Shown here in pieces: positions 55,063 to 64,000 of a stretch of DNA of 64,000 nucleotides (position 1 is the first letter of the stretch; each line of letters opens with the position of its first letter). Where the stretch lies: assembly GCA_033675215.1 (NCBI GenBank), contig CM066199.1, positions 37,326,959 through 37,390,958 of the forward strand. The letters are read 5' to 3'. A model generated the notes under the pieces. That model worked only from the letters and a program-made list of their open reading frames with translations. It had not been told where the DNA came from and ran no database searches. The translations under genes were made by a program, and so were the position numbers. The stretch comes from Rhodiola kirilowii. Taxonomy: Eukaryota > Streptophyta > Magnoliopsida > Saxifragales > Crassulaceae.

Positions 55063-56745
55063 TGTTATACCCTGAATTAAATTGTCACTTTCACTTTTTT
55101 TTGACTCAAAATAAATAAAAGAAATAAAATAGATAGATAAGAGGAGAGACTGTTGGGCTTGGGAAACGGGTCATGAATGTGGGCTTAAATAGATGGAAGA
55201 TTAGGGTTTCTTCTAACTACTAGTATATATATATGCGGATATGCCATAAGACTCTACTGATCTAGGGTTCGGTCAGATGACAAGAGACTAGAATAAATTC
55301 AGATTTTGGTGATTGGTGATTGGTGAAGTGGGTGAACTTCAATCGTGTGAGGTAAAGGGAAAGGCAAGTTTCTACATTTCTCATCAGTAAGGTTTGATTT
55401 GATATGAAAATTTGAAGGTAAATTAACTTGAGTGTGGATATGGGTTTCATAGTGGGTCCATGTCCATATGAGGGTGTGTCAGGATGCTTGAGTTTTTGGT
55501 GACTAGTGAGACAAGTTACATATTCATTTTGGTTGTTATTTAATTGGTGATGTTCCTGTTGTAGGTTTTAGGGGACATGATATAGGCGAGTGGAGCCACT
55601 CTCTGATCATTGGGTATTATATTGTACTATCTATGATAAGCATCTTTAGCCTATGGGTGAGGGGCGTACTTCTTGAGCCAGTAGGATAATGCTGGGATAA
55701 TGGTTATTGTAGCCAAATGTGGGGACGGTTGCCGAGAAAAGTGAACCTTGAACTGATACTTTATATTTTGATTTAGGTAACTTAACGAGTGCACGTTACC
55801 AATCCAACTGATTGCAGTCCGTACAACATTCGAATTGAGCTGGTAAGTTTATAATATATTTTATTATTGTATCGATTAAATATATATTAAAGATTATATT
55901 CGGTTAATGACAAAAAATGATAGAAGATCGAAACCCCCTTCCGTCTTGACAAGGACGTTAAACTATACGACGTGTATAAATATGTATATAGTGACTTGTG
56001 GAGACATACGAAATATAAAGGTATACAAGAATTGTATTTGAAATGAATGGTTAACGATATGACATCATTATTCACGCGTTGCTGCATTTATGACATGCAT
56101 GGCACAGACACGATATGAGATTTGGCGTGGTTCAGCCCGCCCACAGATGGTCCAGACCGGCAGTGACGACTGCCCACAGTTTAATATGTTACAGATGAGA
56201 TTTGACTTGCAGCCTCAGGCCGCCCACCGATATGATGGTCTGGACCGGCAGTGACGACTGTCCACAGTTAATTGATCGATCAACATGTGTTTTTTTTATA
56301 TATTTCATTTGAAGCTTAAATTCTAGATGCGTAACAAGGAAAAACACATTAGACAAATCCACGGTAATATGATATATTATTTACTTACTGAGTCGTTGAC
56401 TCACCCCCCTTATTTTCCTCAAATTTTCAGATAAGTGATCTACTAGTTCGAGAGCTGTTACTTCTTCGCGCAAGAGTCTCACGATCACGTATGGTGCCAT
56501 CCAGCTAGTTTCCACTTTGGACTCATTTCAGTTCTTTCTTTTAATGTTAGACGTTTGCTCCGTGGTACTTGAGCAGGATTCTAGATATTGTATTTTTCTT
56601 CCGCTATATTACATTTCTATTCAGTTATAAACCTCTTTTATGGATAATTTCATCAACATTGTTAAGATCGACATAGAGGCTTGCTTGACAGTTGGCTTAG
56701 GTGTCAAGCGCCGATCTCGGCCTATCTTTTTTTTGGGTCGTGACA
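55063..56745 (+). repeat. 5' LTR of the Del/Tekay element
   Basis: 1683 bp. A TATA-like CTAGTATATATATATGCGG near 55220. An internal duplicated module, CCGGCAGTGACGACTG, occurs near 56157 and 56244. Confidence 0.95.
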
Positions 56746-56942
56746 AAGTTGGTATCAGAGCCCTTAGGTCCTCATAGTACACGGAGCTAGGACTTAGTAG
56801 AATTTTGATTATGGTAGTGAAGCGCGCCACCGCCATAAACAACGTTCTGCTTGGACCTTTAGGATTCTTCCTTTTTGATTCGATTATGTTTCCGTTTGTC
56901 TTCCTATTTCTTATTGGTACAAATTATTTCATATAGGTTGTG

Positions 56943-59900
56943 ATGGCACCAAGCTCTCGTAGATCAGCTCGCGTTCGTGCTAGGGGCGCTGCCCAAAATG
57001 TTCAAGGTGACAATGCCCATGATACTGAAGATCATATTCCACCTGTGATACCTCGGGGACCTCGATCGAGAAGAGGTGCACATAGCGCACCGGCGCCTAC
57101 ACCTCCCGTAGAGCAGAATGCGCCGCAACCCGCACTATCTGATGTTGTGAGCACTATGCAAGGTCTGATTCAGGTTCTGAGCCGACTGGGCCCACAGAAT
57201 GTTACTACGGGACACCCAGCTGTGCAGCCAGCTCCAGCTCCAGTTCAGCAGATTCCCGGCGATGGGGGAGTTAAGCTTGATGAATTTTTGAGACACCAGC
57301 CACCGACCTTTAGCGGTACAGACGCGACTGAGGACCCCCAAGCATTTATTGACCAGACTGAACGTCTTTGCAGTGTTCTCCATTGTCCTAGCTGGAGGTC
57401 GGTAGAGTTAGCTTCTTTCAGATTGCAAGGTGTGGCTTTCTCGTGGTTTGAAATCCTAAGGAAGGATAGGAATGTATTGCATCAGATGCCGATGGAGTGG
57501 GAGGAATTCAGGACTATATTCCTAGATAGATTTCTTCCTGACAGTGTGAGGAACGCTAAGGCTAAGGAGTTTGAGACACTGAAGCAAGAGGGCATGAGCG
57601 TCACCGAGTATGCAAATAAGTTTACAGTCTTATCAGTTCATGCTCGTCATCTAGTGTCCACAGAGGAGTTGCGCATTCAGAGATTCATTTCAGGATTGCG
57701 AGATTATATATTTCATGCCATAGCTAGTACAGACTTTTCTAGCTTTTCCAGGGCAGTAGATAAGGCACGAGCTATCGAGGACAGGCAGTTGGAGAGTAGA
57801 GCTACTCGTGACCAGAGAAAGAGGCCCCATGACGATGCTAGTGCTGAGGGCGAGCGTGATCGCCGAGGGCAGTTTCGAGGTGGTAGATCGTCATTTTCGC
57901 AGAGGGGAGGTCATCAGCCACAGGGGTCACACCGTAGTGATGGTATGAGATTTCAGGGCAGTAAACATACGCACCGAGGCTCAGGAGGTAACCAGAGGCG
58001 TGATTCGAGCTCAGCCATCCGTGGTTCTGGCTCATCTAATCAGACACGAGTTCCTTGTAAGACTTGTGGTCGCCCTCATGGAGGAGTTTGTCGTATGGAG
58101 ATTGGGGCTTGCTTCAGTTGTGGCAAGCAGGGACATTATATGAGTCAGTGCCCGACACGCGGTGGTAGCTTACAGCATATGACTGCTCGACCAGCCTCTT
58201 CCCATGCATCTGTCATGCAGCCTTTTGGGCAACCACACATTTCCGGAGGACAGTATGTTGTCTATGTACCTACAGTACATCCACAGAGTGAAGGAGTCGG
58301 ACAAACTCCTAACCAGGCCGGAGGCAGCCGATCTCAGGGACAGGATGGGGGAGCTCAGCCGAGAGTCTTTGCACTGACACCACATGATGCTCAGGCATCT
58401 AACGCCGTGGCTACAGGTACTTTACATGTTTTTGACTTTGATGCTTCTGTATTGTTCGATCCAGGCTCTACGCATTCATATGTTGCTCCACATTTTGCTG
58501 TACACTTTCATGCAACACCCACCATGTTAGAATGCCCCTTAGAGGTGTCTACTCCTGTTGGTGATCTGATTAGAGTGGAGTCGGTATATCGTTTTATTCC
58601 TATCCGGTTAATGGGCCATGACATGTTCGCTGATTTGATCTTACTCAACATGCTCGACTTTGATATCATTTTGGGTATGGATTGGCTATCGACTTATTAT
58701 GCGACTCTTGACTGCCGCGAGAAAGTGATCACATTTCGTCTTCCGAATGAATCAGAGTTTACCTTCATATGTGATGCTAATTCTTCGTCTCCTTATTTAA
58801 TATCGGCATTGAAGGCTGATAAGCTGTTGAGGAAAGGATGTCAAGCATTTTTGGCAATGATTATAGATTCTCGTTCTCAGCCGCGGATATCCACGGTAGA
58901 CTCTGTGCCGGTTGTGTCTGAGTTTATCGATGTGTTCCCTGAAGAGTTACCAGGACTTCCTCCTATAAGAGATGTAGAGTTTTGCATCGATTTGATCCCT
59001 GGTACGGAACCCATCTCAAATCCTCCTTATCGAATGGCTCCGGCGGAGTTGAAAGAATTGAAAGCCCAGTTGCAGGAGTTGCTCGACAAAGGTTTTGTGC
59101 GCCCTAGCGTTTCTCCTTGGGGTGCTCCTGTACTGTTTGTAAAGAAGAAAGATGGAACAATGAGATTATGCATCGATTATCGTCAGCTGAATAAGGTGAC
59201 CGTGAAGAACAGATATCCCTTACCAAGGATTGATGACTTGTTTGATCAGTTGCAGGGAGCTCAGTGTTTTTCGAAGATTGATTTACGTTCTGGATATCAT
59301 CAGCTACAGATTAGAGAGTGTGATATTCCGAAGACAGCTTTTCGGACCCGTTATGGTCACTATGAATTTTTAGTGATGTCTTTTGGACTCACAAATGCGC
59401 CAGCTGCTTTTATGGGAATGATGAATAATGTCTTCAGAGACTTCCTTGACAAGTTTGTCATTGTGTTCATTGATGATATTCTGATATACTCGAAGACAAA
59501 TGAGGAGCATTCGACACACTTAAGGCTAGTTCTACAGAGGCTGCGAGAGAATAAGTTATATGCGAAATTTTCGAAGTGCGAGTTTTGGATGGTTAGTATT
59601 GCATTTCTTGGGCACATTGTCTCTAGTGAGGGAATGAGGGTTGATCCCTCGAAGGTATCAGCAGTTGAGCAATGGGCTACGCCTACTTCAGTCGCGGAGA
59701 TTCGTAGTTTCTTGGGTCTGGCTGGTTACTATCGTCGCTTCGTGCAGAACTTCTCACGTATAGCTACACCGTTGACCCGTTTAACTCAGAAGGGGGTCAA
59801 GTTTGACTGGTCGGAGGAGTGTGAGGACAGCTTTGAGAGACTAAAGAAAGCCTTGACTACGGCACCGATTTTGGCCCTACCTTCAGGTACTGGTGGATTC

Positions 59901-61823
59901 ACTGTGTATTGTGATGCTTCTAGAGTTGGATTGGGGTGTGTACTGATGCAGCACGGCCGAGTTATTGCTTATGCTTCTCGACAGTTGAAGAAACATGAGC
60001 ATAACTACCCTACTCATGACCTGGAATTAGCTGCTGTAGTATTTGCTCTGAAGATGTGGCGACACTACTTATATGGTGAGACATTCGAAGTCTTTACAAA
60101 TCACAAGAGTTTGAAATATGTTTTCAGCCAGAAAGACCTTAATCTCCGACAGCGTAGATGGATGGAGTTATTGAAGGATTATGACTGTACTATCTCTTAT
60201 CACCCGGGGAAAGCGAACGTTGTTGCTGATGCTCTTAGTAGGAAGTCCATGGGAAGTTTATCACATATTCCAGACACCAAGAGGAAGCTTGCTAAAGATC
60301 TATTGCAATTGCAAGATAGTGGTGTTTCTATTGGAGTGAGTGAGAAGGGTCTCATTGCGCACTTGCGAGTCGTGCCGACCTTGGCTTCTCGGATTGGGGC
60401 AACCCAAGATAGTGATCCAGAATTGAGGAGGTTGATCAGGGAAGTTCGAGGAGGTGAGCATGCAGACTTCTCAGTAGGTGATGATGGTATTCTTCGATTT
60501 AAAGATCGATTATGTGTCCCTGGTGGTGAGTTACGTCAGGAAATTCTGAGAGAGGCTCATTGCACGCCTTATACTATGCATCCGGGTTCTACCAAGATGT
60601 ACCACGACCTTCGAGAGGTGTATTGGTGGAGCGGTATGAAACGTGAAGTAGCAGACTTTGTCTCGAGATGTTTGACTTGTCAGCGTGTAAAAGCTGAACA
60701 TAAGAAGCCTGCTGGGTTACTCCAGAGTATTGAGATCCCAGAGTGGAAGTGGGAGCGCATTACTATGGATTTTGTTACAGGACTTCCACGCACGCGGAAG
60801 GGTCATGACTCAATTTGGGTGATCGTTGATAGACTTACGAAGACATCACACTTTATCCCGGTTAAGACCAGCTATTCGTCAGAGCAGTATGCTCGCATTT
60901 ATATAGATGAGATTGTTCGTCTTCATGGTGTGCCGGTATCCATCATTTCTGACAGAGGCACACAATTCACTTCCAGATTTTGGAGATCAGTTCAGGAGGC
61001 CCTGGGTACGCAGTTACATCTTAGCACTGCATTCCATCCACAGACAGATGGACAGTCAGAGAGGACTATACAGACATTGGAGGATATGTTGAGAGCATGT
61101 GTTATTGACTTTAAGGGCGGATGGGACCGATACTTGTCAATAATGGAGTTCGCTTATAATAATAGCTACCACTCTAGCATCCAAATGGCTCCTTTCGAGG
61201 CACTTTATGGCAGAAGATGTAGATCGCCTATTGGGTGGTTCGAGTTAGGTGAGAGTAAATTACTTGGACCCGATTTGATTCGAGACGCTACAAACAAGGT
61301 CCGATTGATCAGAGATAAATTATTAGCAGCTCAGAGTCGTCAAAAATCTTATGCTGATCCTAAACGCAGAGAGTTAGAGTTTCAGATTGGTAATCTTGTT
61401 TTTATACGAGTCTCTCCGATGAAAGGAGTTATGAGATTTGGCAAGAAAGGCAAGCTCAGTCCACGATATATCGGTCCTTTTGAGATTCTTGAGCGAGTTG
61501 GCAATGTTGCGTATAGATTGGCTCTTCCCCCGACTTTGTCTAGTGTACATCCAGTATTTCACATCTCGATGTTACGAAAGTATATATCTGATCCTAGTCA
61601 AGTACTGGAATACGAGCGACTGCAAATGGATGATAAAGTATCGTATGATGAGCAACCCGTGGCTATCCTAGATCGACAAGTGAAGAGATTGCGAAATAAG
61701 TAGATAGCTTCCGTCAAAGTTTTGTGGAAAAATCATACTGAAGCAGAGGCGACTTGGGAATCTGAGAAGGACATGAAAGCAAAATATCCTCATCTTTTTG
61801 AATCGCAAGGTATGATGAGTTAA
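56943..61823 (+). pseudogene. gag-pol region of the Del/Tekay element (fossil)
   Basis: Gag starts [17 protein letters not shown] at 56943, followed by a retrotransposon-gag core ([17 protein letters not shown]), zinc knuckle [14 protein letters not shown] (about 58108-58151), protease with DPGSTHSYV (about 58455), reverse transcriptase with [15 protein letters not shown] and FIDDILIYS (59467), RNase H with [15 protein letters not shown], integrase with the HHCC zinc region ending CLTCQ and then [11 protein letters not shown], and a chromodomain-like end with LVKVLW-type wording and EATWESEKDMKAKYPHLF near 61800. This order and wording are those of Del/Tekay chromoviruses. About one break. 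Confidence 0.93.
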
Positions 61824-61858
61824 ATTTGGGGACCAAATTTCTTTGAAGGAGGATAGAA

Positions 61859-63541
61859 TGTTATACCCTGAATTAAATTGTCACTTTCACTTTTTTTTGA
61901 CTCAAAATAAATAAAAGAAATAAAATAGATAGATAAGAGGAGAGACTGTTGGGCTTGGGAAACGGGTCATGAATATGGGCTTAAATAGATGGAAGATTAG
62001 GGTTTCTTCTAACTACTAGTATATATATATGCGGATATGCCATAAGACTCTACTGATCTAGGGTTCGGTCAGATGACAAGAGACTAGAATAAATTCAGAT
62101 TTTGGTGATTGGTGATTGGTGAAGTGGGTGAACTTCAATCGTGTGAGGTAAAGGGAAAGGCAAGTTTCCACATTTCTCATCAGTAAGGTTTGATTTGATA
62201 TGAAAATTTGAAGGTAAATTAACTTGAGTGTGGATATGGGTTTCATAGTGGGTCCATGTCCATATGAGGGTGTGTCAGGATGCTTGAGTTTTTGGTGACT
62301 AGTGAGACAAGTTACATATTCATTTTGGTTGTTATTTAATTGGTGATGTTCCTGTTGGAGGTTTTAGGGGACATGATATAGGCGAGTGGAGCCACTCTCT
62401 GATCATTGGGTATTATATTGTACTATCTATGATAAGCATCTTTAGCCTATGGGTGAGGGGCGTACTTCTTGAGCCAGTAGGATAATGCTGGGATAATGGT
62501 TATTGTAGCCAAATGTGGGGACGGTTGCCGAGAAAAGTGAACCTTGAACTGATACTTTATATTTTGATTTAGGTAACTTAACGAGTGCACGTTACCAATC
62601 CAACTGATTGCAGTCCGTACAACATTCGAATTGAGCTGGTAAGTTTATAATATATTTTATTATTGTATCGATTAAATATATATTAAAGATTATATTCGGT
62701 TAATGACAAAAAATGATAGAAGATCGAAACCCCCTTCCGTCTTGACAAGGACGTTAAACTATACGACGTGTATAAATATGTATATAGTGACTTGTGGAGA
62801 CATACGAAATATAAAGGTATACAAGAATTGTATTTGAAATGAATGGTTAACGATATGACATCATTATTCACGCGTTGCTGCATTTATGACATGCATGCCA
62901 CAGACACGATATGAGATTTGGCGTGGTTCAGCCCGCCCACAGATGGTCCAGACCGGCAGTGACGACTGCCCACAGTTTAATATGTTACAGATGAGATTTG
63001 ACTTGCAGCCTCAGGCCGCCCACCGATATGATGGTCTGGACCGGCAGTGACGACTGTCCACAGTTAATTGATCGATCAACATGTGTTTTTTTTATATATT
63101 TCATTTGAAGCTTAAATTCTAGATGCGTAACAAGGAAAAACACATTAGACAAATCCACGGTAATATGATATATTATTTACTTACTGAGTCGTTGACTCAC
63201 CCCCCTTATTTTCCTCAAATTTTTAGATAAGTGATCTACTAGTTCGAGAGCTGTTACTTCTTCGCGCAAGAGTCTCACGATCACGTATGGTGCCATCCAG
63301 CTAGTTTCCACTTTGGACTCATTTCAGTTCTTCCTTTTAATGTTAGACGTTTGCTCCGTGGTACTTGAGCAGGATTCTAGATATTGTATTTTTCTTCCGC
63401 TATATTACATTTCTATTCAGTTATAAACCTCTTTTATGGATAATTTCATCAACATTGTTAAGATCGACATAGAGGCTTGCTTGACAGTTGGCTTAGGTGT
63501 CAAGCGCCGGTCTCGGCCTATCTTTTTTTTGGGTCGTGACA
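61859..63541 (+). repeat. 3' LTR of the Del/Tekay element
   Basis: 1683 bp, about 99.6% identical by eye to the 5' copy. Preceded by a purine-rich tract (TTTGAAGGAGGATAGAA). Confidence 0.95.
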
Positions 63542-64000
63542 ATATCATAGCTAAGTGCTTAGAAAAGTAAAGGTTTTTGAAAGACAAGAAAGTAAAGGTT
63601 TTGGAAAGTAAAGACAAGGAAAGTAAAGGTTTTCGAAAGTTAAACTCAAGAACACACTCAAACTCAAGAACAAACTTGGAGCTTTTGATTCAAAGTAAAG
63701 TGTTTACAAGGATTGTGGGATGGATTGTAGAGAGATTTCTATCCAAGCAACAAGTGATCAAAGGACCCAAACTAAGGCTATGAGATTAGAACTTGGAACT
63801 AGAACTTGGGACCAAAGACCTTTTTTCAAGGAAGAGGAGATGTAGTATTTATACGCAAGGGGGGAGAAGAGAGGAGCCAACACATGTCAAAGGGGGAGAG
63901 GAGGGCTCAAAAGCCGCCGGCCATGAGGAAGCAACACCCCAAAGTCGCCGCCCATGTGTCACTCTCCCATGAGAAGCCGCCGGCCATAGGTGGAGGGAGT

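Larger units (their letters stand above)
55063..63541 (+). mobile_element. Ty3 chromovirus, Del/Tekay type, young and nearly whole
   Basis: LTRs 55063-56745 and 61859-63541 (both 1683 bp) start TGTTATACCC and end GTCGTGACA. Target duplication ATATC at 55058-55062 and 63542-63546. Primer site TGGTATCAGAGC at 56750-56761. I count about seven differences between the LTRs (0.4%), which at 1.3e-8 per site per year gives of the order of 0.15 million years. The interior encodes one long gag-pol frame in Ty3 order and a chromodomain-like C-terminal end. It looks nearly whole, with about one break. Confidence 0.95.
53995..64000 (-). mobile_element. Antisense LTR of the element A family, partial, split by the Del/Tekay element
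   Basis: On the minus strand, 64000-63547 and 55062-53995 are colinear with the element A LTR: GGTGGAGG/GCCGGCGG region, AAAACCTTTACTTT, GATATCCACCTCTATGGATA, the TTACTTTCAG arrays, GGGTTCGACCCC (54090-54101 as its complement) and TAGCGGACTTATAAATT. The LTR ends at 53995 (TGACAG read on the plus strand). It is a diverged family member rather than a recent copy. Whether a full element or a solo LTR follows cannot be told, because the window ends inside it. Confidence 0.8.

Noticed and set aside
55262-56087. Short open frames within the Del/Tekay LTRs
   Set aside because: Present identically in both LTRs, no domain; chance frames in LTR sequence.

Overview
This is a nuclear plant (eudicot-type) genomic window: spliced host genes with GT-AG introns, plant-only families (RETICULATA-related, Rubisco activase, LUX-type GARP factor) and a heavy load of nested transposable elements. 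About 5 kb is host gene; most of the rest is mobile DNA. The species cannot be fixed from the sequence.

Host genes. 1-1578 (+) is the 3' part of a chloroplast RETICULATA-RELATED (DUF3411) gene. 14959-15498 (+) is an intronless four-helix membrane protein resembling Arabidopsis MEE60. 17123-19102 (+) is a complete seven-exon Rubisco activase gene of the long, redox-regulated type, whose last intron, if retained, would give the short form. 37047-37919 (-) is an intronless LUX ARRHYTHMO-type evening-complex factor with an evening element just upstream.

Mobile DNA, left to right. 2240-14013 is a Mutator-like element (MULE) with ~250-bp terminal inverted repeats, a transposase and a plant-mobile-domain gene. 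A gag-only LTR element (A, 6473-12746, TSD ACGAC) sits inside the transposase. 14071-14326 is a small MITE. 20609-34235 is a Ty1/copia element (TSD CTCTG), whose 3' LTR holds gag-only element B (27058-33675, TSD CTGTT); the copia element itself sits in a LINE ORF1-like relic that continues to about 36692. Upstream of LUX, two hAT-like elements are nested in each other (38109-52505 and 38471-52328). The inner one holds gag-only element C (38508-51646, TSD CTAGT), and C's 3' LTR holds element D (44466-51292, TSD AAACC). 52617-53292 is a foldback MITE with a perfect 9-bp TSD. 53302-53994 is a copia LTR end with its primer site. From 53995 to the window end is an antisense LTR of the A family, itself hit by a young Ty3 chromovirus of Del/Tekay type (55063-63541, TSD ATATC).

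Most notable. Elements A-D are different families with different LTRs, yet share one architecture: a tRNA-Asp primer site, gag, a basic gag tail ending near W-D-P-N-L, and a 1.2-1.6 kb non-coding 3' region. That region carries paired hairpins after the gag stop, then a stem-loop plus a polypurine-like tract (GTGTGGGGTGA), then a second hairpin plus a second copy of the same tract at the 3' LTR. One hairpin shows a compensatory base-pair change, and family D carries the same variant in both tract copies. This looks like a conserved non-coding module of a gag-only retroelement clan that would need a partner for its enzymes.
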